Source of the DNA: Biscogniauxia marginata
Taxonomy: Eukaryota > Ascomycota > Sordariomycetes > Xylariales > Xylariaceae
Assembly: GCA_022695795.1 (NCBI GenBank)
Contig: MU404100.1
Span: forward strand, 248,001-312,000
Direction of reading: 5' to 3'
DNA: 64,000 nt
Shown in pieces: positions 1 to 12,925 of this stretch. Under the pieces are notes generated by a model that saw only the letters and a program-made list of their open reading frames with translations, did no database searches and was not told where the DNA came from. Numbering within the stretch: position 1 is the first letter of the stretch; each line of letters begins with the position of its first letter. The position numbers and the translations under genes are program-made.

Positions 1-3000
1 GAATAATCGGTTGATTATCCGCAGCTGCTTTGTTGCAGTGATGACACAAGACCGCGCCCTCAGCATTTCTGACCTTGAAGAAATCGAACGGCTCATCGAC
101 ATGTCTCTTGCCAGTCCTAGAGGAACGATATATTAGTATACAGGCGGCACTATGTATGGAGAAAAACTGCACGTACTTCGGTTTAGCTTGAGGGATATCC
201 TCGTACTCGCCCTCCTGGCCTGTCTTGACGCCTTCAAAATACTCTCGGATGTCTTCGGTGAGGCGAAAAGCACGGGGATTCTTGCGGTCAAGGCCACCAG
301 CAAGCTGGCCAAAGGCGCCCCCGTGCTCGAGCGTAGACGGGAAGTACCTCTGGGTGCACTCGTTACAGAACCACTCATCGGGCTCGTGGCCTTCGTCCAT
401 TGGCGGATCAATGCACATGAAATGGAACGAATAGTTGCAGCCATCGCAGCAGACTAGTTGTCCGTTGCCACCACAGGTATAGCAGGAGTCGTCATTATCG
501 TCCTAGCAGCGGACTAGTCAGCACGTTGAAACATAAGAGAGGCATCGGTCGCTACCGCTTGGCTCGGCAAAAGCGGGAATCAAAAAGATTGCCACCGGCC
601 CAACTTGGGGTCAAGACCATTCGGCCCCAGCCCCTCTGGACCGAGATGCGGTATCATGAAGCGGGCGCTCTGGGGGTATTTGGCATAGATGGAGTAGAAG
701 ATTTCTATAGCAGGCTCTAATGGAATAATTACTCACCTGGTTGCTGGGGCCGCCATTGCCCACCGGACTGGGCCGCTCACCACTGCTACGGGGAATTCCC
801 GCAGAGGTGCCCTTCTTCTTCATCGGTCTATCGCAGGAAAGAAAAACGCGGATCGTCAGCATATCTACTCCAAAGGGCAACTTATATAGAAAAAAAAATA
901 GAAATGCAAGCTCGTAGATGATCAGGATGATTTCCACCTAGCACGGAATTATGTGGTGCCACATCGCCACTTGGCCGGGCCTTGCTTGTGACAACACAAC
1001 AGGCTGCCGGATCACCAATGTGACGCCCACAGCAGCCACCACCATGCAAGGGAATGAGAGGAAAGGTACTCACGATGTCTTGACGCGCAAACCGCCTCGA
1101 GGCTTCTTAGTAGATCGTATGTTCGAGGGCGTCGCCGCACGCGAGTTGCGCGCCGACGCCGGCTCCTGGTCAGCCCGGAAGGACGAGGTCGTAGGTGAGG
1201 CAGAATCATCAAGCTCGTCATGATTCCTCCTAGCTGCTCTAGCTGCTCGCGACGTCAGAGCAGGCGTGGCCAGAACCGACGCTCGAGACGAAGTGATGAA
1301 CTCGGGCGGAGGCGGGGGGCCTTCGAGCAAGTCGTCAAACGACAGCGGCTCGCGGACAAAGCTTTCCTGACAGGTGTCCTTGGTGATGGTGGTGTTCTCA
1401 GACTTGTTGCTGAGCTTCTTTTGGGAGATGCCATCCAAACCATCTGAAGATGGATTACCAAAACGGCTGCTGAACTTGAGGGGGGGGGCGGGTTGGTGCG
1501 AATGATGATGGGATGCGCCGTTGGCGATGATGGCGGCCGGCATGCTCGAATCACGAGAGGGAGGGTGGTGAGAAGGAGCACGAGGGCGCGCAGGGACTGA
1601 GTTGGGCGAAGCATTCTTCTTTTTGGCGGCGGGTTTCTTTTGGGTGGCGCTGATTGGCTGGGTTGAGCCAACCGGGATCTGCGCATTATTTTGCTCGGCG
1701 TCCATGGGACGCGAAACACTCAGGTCACCATCCACCCGATCCATGAATTCTTCAAAGTCCTCGATGACGTCGTCGGGAACAGAAGACAGGGACGAGATGC
1801 TGCTGACAGACCCGGAGCGCGTCTTCTTGCCCCGGGGCGACTTGTTGCTGGCGCGGCCGTGGGCCTGGCCGTGCGCGCCGGGCTTGAGATTGACGCTGCG
1901 ATCGCGCTCAATCTTGACCTTCTTGCTGACATGACCGTCGATGTCGCCATCGAGGTCCTTGAGAGGCGTGGTCACGTCCATCGTGACGAGCTCGCGGTAG
2001 GGTGCAGGTTTGGGTTTGTGGGGTGTAAACCTGCTGCCGGTGGAAGGGGGCACAAAGTAGTAGCAGCCTTTGTTGTCTTTTTTACCGTCTTTCTTTTTCT
2101 CGTGAACGAGGCGGCTGAATTCCTGAAGCGTTTCCACGTCTGCACGTTGGTAGTAGATGTCCTCAATCATAGACACAAAATGAGGGTCTGAAGAATTCTC
2201 GTCGTAGAGCAAACGCAGTGCCCAGGCAGTTGGGTAGCGGTAGTGACGAAGCGCCTCGTCGACCGCTGACTCAACAACTTTGTCAGCTAGTTCTTTATCG
2301 TCCGGGCCGCGGGCGAGCGTGGCAGGCGGCGGGTGGAAAGGTGACGAGGAGCGGACAGAAACTGAGACAGAAACAGAAGCGGGAGCAGGAGTAGGTGTAG
2401 GAATGGGGTTTGGGGTAGGGCTGGTGCGCGCACTTTTGCGCCTGCTTGAATGGCGACGTGTGCTCGGTGTGCCGGTGGTGCGGGATGAGTGGTGCCGCGG
2501 TTTTGTTTTTTTAGGTACGTAGTCGTCGTCCTCGCCGTCGTCCAGAATTGGGAGAGAAAACATCGGACGCGACAGCGGTGACAAAGGTACCTCTGGCGCC
2601 GACTCATCAACATCCGTGGTTTCCGCGGCAGTGGACATGGCGGGAGTATTATCCGGCGGCGTTGCCGTGGACGACGATTTTTTCAACACTATTCTTTTCA
2701 CCGCATGCGCTACGGTCGGGTGGTCCCCGGCAGCATGCTGCTGCTGCTGCTGCTGCTGCTGCTTCTTCATCATTGCAGACTTGGGAAGAGTGCCCAAGGG
2801 CGCCATATTTTCCACCACGCCTCCTCGCACCAATCCAGCCTCCTGGAAACTCGCTTTGTTCTGGATCGGAGGTTCCAACCAACGGTGCATGAAATTCCTT
2901 TGACCGTCCGCTACAACACCTCTGTTATGACTAGACGGCGAGCTCGACAGGTGCAGCGGGCTAGAGAACCGCGATCGAGCAGCTTTGGGGTTCGAAGACA

Positions 3001-3004
3001 TCAT
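1..3004 (-). CDS. RCO1: Rco1-like PHD-finger subunit of the Rpd3S histone deacetylase complex (3' part cut by window edge)
   Basis: Exons read on the minus strand are 3004-1074, 827-737, 502-177 and 116 to the window edge; phases agree at each junction. The first 640 residues are Ser/Pro-rich and disordered with an eight-Gln run; an early block (MHRWLEPPIQNKASFQEAGL) is typical of fungal Rco1-type proteins. The 502-177 exon encodes a C4HC3 PHD finger (CYTCGGNGQLVCCDGC, then FHFMC and WFCNEC). After it come the acidic/aromatic linker and the start of a second Cys/His finger (VLCHHC) that runs off the edge. In yeast, Rco1 with Eaf3 directs Rpd3S to H3K36-methylated transcribed chromatin; that role is inferred from family. 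The 234-base intron 736-503 contains no usable extra exon that I could find. Another PHD co-regulator such as Cti6 is a less likely alternative because of the linker and second finger. Confidence 0.75.
2738..2761 (+). repeat. CTG/CAG trinucleotide run encoding polyglutamine
   Basis: Eight CTG units on the plus strand are CAG codons in the Rco1-like gene, following two Lys codons and followed by His-Ala-Ala. Such runs are prone to length variation between isolates. Confidence 0.9.
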
Positions 3005-4615
3005 GGCGGATTTTCGGGTGAGGAGGATCTGCTGGGCCCCCTATTGCCTTCGCGACAGCCTCGCAACGAGCACTCCCGTCAATTGGACAGCTGCAGACAC
3101 GGTTAGCTCGCGTTCGCTAGACGAAAAGAAGGACCTCTGTACTTCTCTAGGCGACTGATGCATCGGTCGACGAGCGTTGGTCGCGTTGGTATTATTTTCC
3201 CTCGGGCGGCTGGTACGCGGTTTAGGGAGGGAATGTGCAGAAATTCGACACTGCTCCAAAAAATCGGAGGTACAGTAGGGGCCGCCACACACCACACACA
3301 CACACAGCGTCCAGGGGGGCAAGACGCCTTTTGGGTCCAGACTCTCTCTCTCTCTCTCTCTCAACCTTACCTTACCTTACTTTATGTACTTCCTATTCTT
3401 CCCTGCTTTACCCATTCATTCTCTTAAAAATAACTTTTATCAACAATAAAATAAAACAAATCCTATTGTCAATCCTGATTTTATCCTATCCCTTCCTCTT
3501 TTTTCCCTTCTCTCCTTTATTCACCATCTGGGTTTATCATATCGATGCATCCGTCCCATTTTCTGTGTATCTTTCCGAAATCCCTTGGTCACAGGACTGG
3601 ATCACCCCTTATCTTCCCAGGCAAGTAGGTCTCACTTTCGAAGCAGATCGATCACCAGTCCACCCCCCCTTCTTTTTTCCCTCTTCCCTTTTTTTTTTAA
3701 TCCCAACTTGATCAAATGTCTCCAACTATTTGTAACTCACGACCCTCAGCATACACGTAAGAGCCTAAAGCTCTGACTCAATAAACTCCTCCACAGTCTT
3801 TGCCCCCTATAATTTGTTCGACTGCTCGTGCGCTTGGATGCAACCGAGGGTTACTCTATACATCACCGCCTCTACCAAACAAGATGCACACGAAATAAAC
3901 GTCGTCTATCTTTTAGAGGTAGGAATTTTGTCTAGGATAAACAGTGGACAATTGAGTTGTATGCAAGCTGCTACGACTTTAGTAAAATACTCCTTACCCA
4001 GAAATATCGTAGTTACCCCCTATCTTTTCTCCCCCCTCCTTCCTTTTTGCGAGTATGCTCCTACATCGTGAGTTATTTCTGTGGATAATTAGGAATCTCA
4101 TAGCTATGTGGTGTGCAGGGTTACTCTTTATTAAGTACCTACTCGAGAGGCACTTAGCCGTCTATCGGCCGTTCCTTGATCACCCGATACAATCACATGG
4201 AGGCCCCTATTACAAAATCACTGCGCAAAACAGTGAGTGCCTCCTCGTAAGCGCAAATAAATGCCTCGCTTGACCATCATGTCTTGGCTTTTGTTTTCTT
4301 CTCTTTTTTAATCTACTCTCTCTCTCTCTCTCTCGCATTGCTGTCGATTTTGACGGGTGCTCGTAAAAGCTACGGATCTCCGCTCCGCTGTTGCAGGATT
4401 CACTAGACTGTCCCACATTCGGGCCTCCATTAATAACCACAACTTAGGCCGTTGTCAAATGCCGGGGTAACCGCCTTATCTGGCCACAATAGCCATCAGG
4501 ACGACATTCGGCAGTCAGTGCCTCCGATCCCACGATATACCGGCCACCACAGAATCTCGCAAAAGCTTTCTAGGGGATTGCATCTTGTCAACAATCAAGG
4601 CCGGTCGCTATTGCT
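3005..4615. other. Intergenic: RCO1 5' leader/promoter and PA2G4 3' flank
   Basis: No convincing gene. Two dinucleotide TC tracts (about 3342-3362 and 4315-4334) and long pyrimidine-rich stretches are visible; the former lies upstream of the minus-strand RCO1-like gene and reads as a GA tract relative to it. The short open frames here lack family features. Confidence 0.6.
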
Positions 4616-6168
4616 CTACTCCTCGTCGCTTTCCTCGCTTTCCTCGCCCTCACCCTCCTTCGCCTGGGCTGCCTTCTTGGCGGGCTTCTTCTTCTTCTTC
4701 TTGTTCTTGCTCTTGCCCTTGCTCTTGCTAATCGGCTGTTCCAGGATCTTCAAGATCTCCTCGTCGGTAATCTTCTTATCTGTCTGGTACTTGCTTGGGT
4801 CCAAGGCGGGGGGAGCACCAAATTTTGTGATGCCATTCTTGGTGATAGCTGCGCCGTGTCAGCTCTCTACGTGTAGCAAAATGGATATTGGGTACATACC
4901 AATTGTAGTTAACAGTCTCGCCACTGGGGCGCCGTCCTTGTCACCAACCATTTCGTACTGCCGCAGGACGTTTGATCGAACACCGTCGAAGACCCCGACC
5001 TTATATTTGGTATCTGCACCCTCCTCCTCGAGCTGTCGTAAGCTGAAAGGGAAGTGACCAAATCTATTCTGAATTGTGGACAGCGTCTTGCGGGCTGTCT
5101 GCGACTTCAGGATGTAGGTGTTGGCAGTACGGCGGTGCAGAGTCGCACGCTGGTCAAGAGTCTTTACTTTGCCAGAACCCAAGCTCAAGCCTATCTCGAC
5201 GCCCCATACTTCGCCAACCTCAGGCGTACCGTCCCCCTTGGTGCCTTCGGCTGGGGCAATGACGATCTTCTTCTTGCCCTCGATCTCATTTCGGTCGAAA
5301 ACCCAAGACGTGGTGCTCTCAACCAGGTTGCACTCGTAGCTCTTGGCAACCTTGTCCAAGAGGGAGGTAATTTTTGTTTGCGTGGGAGCCTTCGCCGCGG
5401 CAGCCTTTGCCTTTTCTTCGTCAGTTCCGCTCGCTAGAAGACCAGGAGGTATCATGAGCCGTAGGAGAAGTTCATTGGCGTAGTGTGTGGCTAGAATCAA
5501 GTCGGCAGAGCGGCCAGTAACAACATCCTCGGTTTGGTCCTTTGACGGCACTAGGATCGTATCGCAGACAATAGTCCCATAGCCATCAATCTGCGCCCCA
5601 AGCTGGATTTTCACTGGCTCGCCGGGCTGAAGCTCGAGGTTGGCCTCGGCGGTATCGGACACCAGTGGGGTGTAGGGGGTGACGTAAGAAGCCGGGGAAA
5701 CAGTGGTGGGGTGAGAGAAACCTGGCCAGATATAATGTGAGTATGGAGTATAGATGAACAAAGAAAGTTTCAGACCTACCCTTCAGCTTGGTGGTACGGT
5801 AGACCTTGGCGGTCTCCTCCTCAATGAGCTTATCCCCCTTTTGGCAGATGGAGACGATCTTCTCCCCGGCAACACATAGCTGGGACACGGCGGCGAGCAC
5901 TTTTTCAGATATGGCGGCGGCCGTCTGAAATTTGGCGAGGTTATCGGGGTGGAGAATCTCCTTTTCTTCTCGGTGTTAGCTGTCCATCTTGTTGGAGCTC
6001 ATGGACTCGAAGCCGACCAAGGCTCAAGCAACAAGGCTCAAGCAACCCGCTGCCCACGTAAACAATGGCGGGGTACACATGCAGGTCGGAAGGGACTGGT
6101 TGCACGGGCAAGATTTTAGGAACAGGAGTGAGAAGGGCGAACGAACCAACTTCCTTATTGTCAGCCAT
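4616..6168 (-). CDS. PA2G4/EBP1 (Cdb4-like) methionine-aminopeptidase-fold protein
   Basis: Exons on the minus strand: about 6168-6147, 5968-5780, 5721-4900, 4848-4616, giving about 421 residues. The pita-bread aminopeptidase fold is recognisable (AAVSQLCVAGEKIVSICQKG, then FSHPTTVSPASYVTPYTPL), as is the family C-terminus ITKNG..KFGAPPALDPSKY followed by a Lys-rich tail and an acidic end (GEGEESEESDEE). Proteins of this family have lost aminopeptidase activity; they bind nucleic acid and ribosomes (PA2G4 in animals, curved-DNA-binding Cdb4 in fission yeast). The first exon is tiny and its junction (donor GTTCGT, acceptor near 5969) is my least certain call; the others keep phase with standard GTAGGT and GTATGT donors. 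A true type 2 methionine aminopeptidase is excluded by the C-terminal tail and alignment pattern. Confidence 0.88.
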
Positions 6169-7193
6169 CTTGGGTGCCTGATTCGGTTTCGGGCGTGATG
6201 AATGGTATTGACAATGATGTGGTTGAGGAGAAGCTGAAGTTTGCCAGTCTAATATTTGAGGTTTTGGACAGGGCTTGTGGGAGAGGGAGGGGTAGGCCGG
6301 AACTTGGATTATGACCTAACGGAGAAAAAGGTACAAAGAGGTCCCACTATTAAGGTACCGGAGTACTTATATGCATATGCGGCATGCAAGAATATGGACT
6401 TCAAGCAGATACCTATACAAACACTAAAATCATGGTTGAATCACTAGCATACCTAAACAATTCACCAACCGCCTAGGCCTGAAGTGCATGCTTGACTTTG
6501 TTAGATTAGGTTAAGTAGGTATAGTAGATACTCTGCACATATCTACCTTTGAACGATCTCTATGTATCATGCATTAAAGCTACCTAGGAGATCCGCATTT
6601 GATGTACCTCTAATTATTATACAAATGTACTTAAGCATCCAGACTAATGTACCGTGTGGGGTTGTAGGATCGAATCGAGTGAGTACCTAGTAGATGGAAT
6701 AGTACCTACATGTAGCTCGGTTGCTGCTGAATTGAGTACATGTAGGTAGGTAGTGACGTTTCTGCCTTGCCCGATTAGCTTGTCCGGGGTGGCGGCTGTA
6801 TTTTTTAATTTTCAATTGGACAATAGAAGCATCTTATGTGCACAGACCACATGGGTACCTATACCTGACATATTTAGCCACTTGCACAAGCCACGTAATG
6901 GCTGTGTCCCGGGCTGGGCAGGCAAATCGCGTCCTTCCTCTTCTCAGCCACAGACAGACACCAAAAAGTCGAGCACTCGTGGAATCATCGCGACAACGCA
7001 GCGACACACCCGACGGACGCCGCTACAGAATCCATCCTTCTCTCTCGATCGTGCCCTCTTTCTCATCGCCTGAGTACCAAACCAAAATCTGCGAATAAGC
7101 CACGAAATACGAGAATCCATTGAGCATAATCAGCCTTCCCGTCTCTATCCATTGTCGCGACCAAGTTGAAACTCATGTGAGCTTCCTCCAAAA
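6169..7193. promoter_or_regulatory. Divergent promoter region between the PA2G4-like gene and SNF5
   Basis: About 1 kb separating two divergent start codons. It has AT-rich stretches with GTAGGTAGGTAG-type tandem repeats near 6,740 and CAGACAGACA near 6,950. No coding feature could be supported. Confidence 0.5.
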
Positions 7194-9550
7194 ATGGCGA
7201 CCCAAGACCCGGCTTCAAGCGACGCTGCTGCTGGTGGTACTGCCCCCACGGCATCCTCGGCGTCTAAACCAGAACAATCGTCTTCGTCGACGCCCAAGGG
7301 TAAGTCGGATGCGCCAGAAGATTCCAAGACCGGCGCCATTTCTGGTCGCGACAAAGATGCATTTCAGCAGGTTCTCCTAGGCCAAGCCATCACCCGGGAT
7401 CACATCAACTCGGCCGCCTTAATTAGCGACAAAGACCGTCAGAACAAGCACAACCATTACCAGTACAAGATGATATCAGACTACAAGCTGGTGCGGAACG
7501 AATTCAGACATTGGTTCAATCCAAGCAGGCTATACGGCGAAGGCTACAATGGCTACGGGAATGGGAGGACCGAGATTGGAGGTCCCGCGCGAGTCATGTA
7601 TCCCTTGCAGAAGCCCCGGCCTGGCAGGCGACAGACGCCTGCTCTCAAGTGGAAGAGGAAAGATATGAAGCAGCAGGCCGAGCAACACGAGGAGCTGGTC
7701 CCTGTGCGCTTAGATGTAGATTGGGACAAGATCAAACTGCGCGACACTTTCACATGGAACCTCCACGAGAGGATTGTACCTCTTGATTTGTTCGCGGCGC
7801 AATTAGTCGAGGACATGGGCCTGAAGCCTCCTGCTGCCCAGCCTGTCTACGAGGAAATCTTGAAGCAGATGCACGAACAGCTCGGCGACTTTTACCCTTT
7901 CGTATTCTCAGACGAAGATGCGTTGGACCCCGAGCTACCCTATTCGGCCTGGAAGAATGACGAGATGAGGATACTAGTCAAGTTGAACATTACCATCGGG
8001 CAGCACACCCTCGTCGACCAATTTGAGTGGGAGATCAACAACCCTCTGAACTCGCCCGAGGAGTTTGCCGCGAGCATGTCAAAGGACCTCGCATTATCTG
8101 GGGAGTTTACGACCGCTATTGCCCATTGCATCCGGGAGCAGACACAGCTGTTCACCCGAAGTCTGTATAGCATCGGCCATCCATTCGATGGTAGGCCGAT
8201 CGAGGATCCAGACTTGGTCTCAGCCTTCCTTCCGTCTCCGCTCCCCACGGTTTTCCGTCCCCAGCAGCAAGCCAAGGAATATGCCCCATACTTATACGAG
8301 CTTAGCGAAGCAGATCTGGAGAGAAACGAGATGGTCTTTTCTCGAGAGCAAAGGAGGCAGAAGAGATCTATTAATAGGCGAGGCGGACCTTCACTGCCCG
8401 ACTTGAAAGAGCGGCAGAGGACCATTCGCACTCTCGTCGTGTCATCAACACTTCCTGGTGCAGCAACTGATATAGAAGAAAGCAGGCTCTACAAGCGGGT
8501 CGCGGGTGCACCTGGCACAGGTCGGAGGAGAGGTCATGGCGTCCGCGACGGTGATCTATCCGATTCAGATGAGAGCGACGATTCGTCGCCTGACTCACCA
8601 GCAGCATCACAGCTGACCGGCACGGCAAGAACTAGAGGCATGCGGGGCGCTGCATCCGCCGCGCAGCAGCGAATGGCTAATCTCGGCCGTTCGGAAACTC
8701 CTGAGGCGATAATACATCATCACGAGACCCGGACGTCTAGGAGGTTTGGGCGTGAGCTAACAAGAGAGGCTACAGAAGAACCTCAACACCAGATGGTAGT
8801 CCTGAAAGTTCCAAAGGAGAAGCTACGAAGACTTCTACGTGACTCTAGGTTGAAACACCACACCCCCGCCGGGTCCCTAACTCCTTCACAAACCAACGCC
8901 CGTGCCCCAAGCACCTCTACACCGAATGTCATGCCTCCTCCATCTACTCCAAACGCATCAACGCCGGCCGCCCAAACAAAGACACCCATCAATGGGATTA
9001 CCCCTGGACAGATTGGTCGTGTAGAAGCCCCTGCTCCGATCCCTGGCGGTCCTCTCCCTACTGCCGTAAGACCATTCCCTCCTTCTTCCTCTTATTCCAA
9101 CTCCACTATCTTCCGTTATTCTAGCAGCCGCTATGATCTATGATATTGGTCTATCAGCGGCCTAAATACGGGACTCTTGGGCGTCAGCCCCATACTCTTA
9201 GCTCTCATGCTCACTACTATTCACAGCCACCTCCTCCTGCATGGCTTGTCACGGCACTTGACAAATTCAAGCAGGAAGATGCCTACGCGAACGACCAATT
9301 CGAGGGCATAATGCGATATAGTGCAGTTGACACCAACACCGGCCAATCATACCCGCTACCCCAAGGGGGCCAACCGGTCCCGCCTCACGTCCGCTTCTAC
9401 TTCCTCCCTCGTATCCGCTGCCTTGACTGCCCTGGAAAGCTGTATACGCCGGGACCGGATACGTCGGCCTCAAACTTCGAGGTCCATCTCAAGAATAAGG
9501 CTCACAAAGAAAAAGTGGAACTTCGACTCCAAAGTACGGCGGGTGCTTAG
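7194..9550 (+). CDS. SNF5: SNF5/SMARCB1-family chromatin-remodelling subunit
   Basis: Exons 7194-9065 and 9227-9550 (GTAAGA donor, TTCACAG acceptor, phase 0) give 731 residues. The SNF5 domain is plain: PVRLDVDWDKIKLRDTFTWN begins repeat 1 and DEMRILVKLNITIGQHTLVD begins repeat 2, ending ..GEFTTAIAHCIREQTQLFTRSL and HPFDGRPIEDPDL. Next comes a basic RREQRRQKRSINRRGG segment, a disordered Ser/Thr/Pro region, and in exon 2 a C-terminal fungal extension with a short Cys pair (RIRCLDCPGKLYTPGPD). This is a core subunit of SWI/SNF or RSC that contacts the nucleosome acidic patch. Sequence alone does not decide whether it serves SWI/SNF, RSC (Sfh1) or both, since filamentous fungi generally carry one such gene. 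The start was chosen at the first ATG giving a typical N-terminus. Confidence 0.92.
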
Positions 9551-11209
9551 CTGGCAACATGGACAACTCTCTCGAGCAGTGATACGAATATGAAATAACA
9601 GATTTGGCAAAACGAGTGCGTGCTGGCGACGTGGAGTTTTGGCGTGTTCATATTGTGTCTATTGCCTGAGCTGTGTTGGATTTTTCTAAATGTATATCTC
9701 GCTTTGCTATTTAGGGGGCCGGGTCCATAGGCAAGTTTACACGTACGAAGGAAGGAAGGCGTAGAGTTTGTAACGATACTGTCTACGTATGCGGAGGCGG
9801 TATAATAGCAATCTGCATATTGTACATATAGACCCTGTTTTTGTCAAGAGGGCGGGCTAGGGAAGACTAGCTGCTACGTTATCGGGGTTGCATTCAGGCA
9901 AGCCGGTACAGACAGCTGCCTAGATAATGATATTCGGCATAGCTGTCCATTCGAGCTTTGTCTACTCGTGATGACGAAGCCCGCCCCTTCCTTTTCAAAT
10001 CGGGCTGCCGCTAAAGGAGTATACTAGGTTCTCTAGTCGGGAGCCAATATATGATTGACCTTGCTTGGTCTGTCGTTTCTCGTAGACTATCTAACTGGTA
10101 ACTGGCGAGGAGGTACTTCTTGGCAGGGCATATCATATTATCTAGCACATTGCGAGGAAGGGCTGTATTGGATAATCTCTTATTTGTCCGCTACCATCTC
10201 GATCGCTTCTGACAAAATTATAATAGAGCCTTTAGGACCATGCCACGACTATGTAGGTTGGTTCTCGGTTCACCTTTGAGATAAAGTCAAGTTTTGCATA
10301 CAGAAGACCTCTCGTTGGTGCTTTTCAGAATGACTCGACAAGTGTTATCTGAAATCACGATCCTGGGTATACTAATCTCATTCCAAGGCACAAGATCAGT
10401 GGATGATAGCTCTTCAGCAACAATTACTTCTAGTACGCTCATAATATTATTGATACACTCTTATTATAGTTCCCCCAAATTATGTAAACCTCAGTGGAAG
10501 GTCATCGAAACTAGTTTTCGATCTGACCTACACCCTAAATTGTAATTGACCGAAGTTATTTATATCTAAACGATGCTTCAAGCAGGAATTATCAAGCAAA
10601 GTACGGGGTCCCCCCGGATGAAGCCTCAATAAAATCGCCTACCCCTACATCATTCGCCTCCACGGCGATGTCTGCGGCGCAATGACGGTCCTCTCACCTC
10701 GGTACACGTGGTACTAGGCGCGACATTATGACATAGCGGGCCAGACCGTAGACTCCATTAAACATGTAGTGATACCTGATGTTATCACGCCCAACTTGGT
10801 TGAGAGGTGGCTTCAACAGGTTTCGGGTTCACTCTGGGGCAAGGCATAAAGCTATATTATGACCTAGAAAGATCATGAGGAGAAGTTGTCAATTCTAGAG
10901 GACTTTGATCGTTGACGTTTGTCGGCGGGGGAGTTAAGCTCATAATAATAAGTGGATCGCGCACAGACGCTGACTAAGTCTGTCTGATCTGCGCGGGTCA
11001 ATTCCGAGGCCCTAGCTCAAAGTTGCCATAGCAACGAACTGTAGCTAAGAAAAAAACACAAGGGCTTCCGAAGAGCACCGTCCCCTTGAACAACCAACCG
11101 TTCTTCTCAAGTTCCAGTTCAGCTTCAACCCGACAGAAGAGAAAAAGCCACGACTTCTTACAAAAAATTCCTCCAAGCGACTTGTAATTACGTAGTGTCG
11201 AAAAACACA
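9551..11209. other. Intergenic between SNF5 and the Aurora kinase gene
   Basis: 1.66 kb containing the SNF5 3' flank, AT-rich DNA around 10,200-10,560 and a possible gene fragment at 10,622-10,849 (listed separately). The last 200 bases before 11,210 are the Aurora kinase promoter/leader. No tRNA or other RNA gene seen. Confidence 0.5.
10622..10849 (+). pseudogene. Possible gene fragment, unknown family, one internal stop
   Basis: One frame runs 75 codons with a single TAG (after ..SPRYTWY) and has protein-like composition, for example HVVIPDVITPNLVERWLQQV. There is no start or splice context, the flanks are AT-rich non-coding DNA, and I do not recognise the family. It could be chance, but its GC content is higher than its surroundings. 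Confidence 0.3.
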
Positions 11210-12576
11210 ATGGCTACCCGAACGCTCGAGGCTCGTTTCGAGCGCATGTCCGTCAATGACGAGAATGACTACCAGAAGACGAAGGTTAGTACCTAGTTCA
11301 CCCAGAGCCGTCATGCTTGCCTTTTTTTGCAAAAGCCGGTTGCCAGACCGCTAACTCTGGCTACACCACAGGTCATCACGACAACAACAACGCAAGTGGG
11401 ACACAGCTCAAGCAGGCCTAATCTCTACAAGGTCGCTCTGCAGGCACAGAGCGGTAACACCGTCACCGCCGTCACCCTCCCATCCCAGGCAGCGCAGCGG
11501 AAAGGCGCCCAGCCCCCCGCCTCGCCGACACGGAAGCCCGTCGCTGCCGCTGCTGCAGCTGCGGTCGTGGCCGCGGCCTCGTCCCGAGCGTCCGACGAGC
11601 AGGTATCGTCGGCAGTAGAGCGGAGGTCGGTGATGACGGTGGAGCCGTCGATGCCGAAGCAGTTCCACCTCGGCATGTTCGAGATCGGGCGGCCGCTGGG
11701 CAAGGGCAAGTTCGGGCGGGTGTACCTGGCGCGGGAGCGGACGAGCGGTTTCATCTGCGCGCTCAAGGTGCTGCACAAGAGCGAGCTGCAGCAGGGGCGG
11801 GTGGAGAAGCAGGTGCGGCGCGAGATCGAAATCCAGAGCAACCTGCGGCACCCGAACATCCTGCAGCTGTTCGGGCACTTCCACGACAGCAAGCGCGTGT
11901 TCCTGATCCTCGAGTTCGCGGGCAAGGGCGAGCTGTACAAGCACCTGCGCCGCGAGAGCCGGTTCCCCGAGTGGAAGGCGTCGCAGTACGTCGCGCAGAT
12001 GGCCAGCGCGCTGCGCTACCTGCACCGCAAGCACGTCATCCACCGCGACATCAAGCCCGAGAACATCCTCGTCGGCATCCACGGCGAGATCAAGATCTCC
12101 GACTTCGGCTGGAGCGTGCACGCCCCCAACAGCCGCCGCCAGACCATGTGCGGCACCCTCGACTACCTGCCCCCCGAGATGATCCGCCCCGGCAGCTCCG
12201 ACAACTCGTACAACGAGAAGGTCGACCTCTGGAGCCTCGGCGTCCTGACGTACGAGTTCCTCGTCGGCGAGGCCCCCTTCGAGGACACCCCCGTCATGAC
12301 CCAGCGCCGGATCGCGAGGGCCGACATGACCATCCCCTCGTTCGTCAGCCCCGAGGCTAGGGACCTCATCAAGAGAGTAAGCTTTCAGCTTTCCTAGAAC
12401 TTCTAAACATGGAAATGTGAAAGAAAGAAGAAAAAAACCCCATTGCTAACAGTATTCTTTTTTTTTTCTAGCTCCTCGTTCTCGACCCGGAGAAGAGAAT
12501 ACCCCTCGAGCAGGTGCAGACGCATCCCTGGATCGTAAAGCACTGCGTCAAGGGCGAGCGGGAAAAGTCGCATTAA
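11210..12576 (+). CDS. ARK1: Aurora-family serine/threonine kinase (Ipl1/Ark1 orthologue)
   Basis: Exons 11210-11284, 11372-12376 and 12472-12576, all phase 0, give 394 residues. After a ~130-residue Ala/Ser-rich N-terminus comes a complete kinase domain: Gly loop [20 protein letters not shown]-type lysine in ALKVLHK, catalytic loop [20 protein letters not shown], and the Aurora activation segment [17 protein letters not shown] with the activating Thr. The Aurora-specific tail ends HPWIVKHC. It is the catalytic subunit of the chromosomal passenger complex, correcting kinetochore-microtubule attachment and controlling cytokinesis; filamentous fungi usually have a single Aurora. Exon 2 is strikingly GC-rich, with third positions nearly all G or C, unlike the flanks. 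Confidence 0.93.
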
Positions 12577-12925
12577 TAGGAGAAGCATGACAACGCAATG
12601 AGTTTTAAGCAAGCATGAAAAAATTGGCATCATCGGAATGGCGTTTTCGGAAATGGAACCGGAAGGGAGTTCTTTTTTTTTTTTTAATCTGGCAAAGGGA
12701 GGGGAATCAGGAATGGAAGGAATTCTGAGTTTATGCTTTTCTAATCGCGTAGCATCGTTTCCCCATAGGTACACCATTATAAGCCTCTTCAACCCTTTAC
12801 AATATGGCCTTTGCCCCCAGTATCTTAGCATGGAGGTATCATCACTGTTGGTACAGAGCTGTTTTTTCCTGCTTGCAACAGCTCGAATAAGTTCTTTTCT
12901 GTGCTCTTATTCTTGGTATCCCCCT
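12577..12925. other. Convergent 3' flanks of ARK1 and ATP23
   Basis: 350 bases between two facing stop codons, with a T tract near 12,673-12,685. Nothing coding seen. Confidence 0.6.

Noticed and set aside
611..730. Extra exon between the second and PHD exons of the RCO1-like gene
   Set aside because: A Ser/Pro-like frame (KSSTPSMPNTPRAP) is present but ends at a stop with no usable donor; direct splicing of 737 to 502 keeps phase and gives a sensible protein.
3158..3711. Small plus-strand frames in the pyrimidine-rich leader
   Set aside because: Low-complexity translation of TC tracts; no conserved motif.
11408..12121. Minus-strand frames opposite the Aurora kinase exon
   Set aside because: Shadow frames of a GC-rich exon; the plus strand encodes a full kinase domain.
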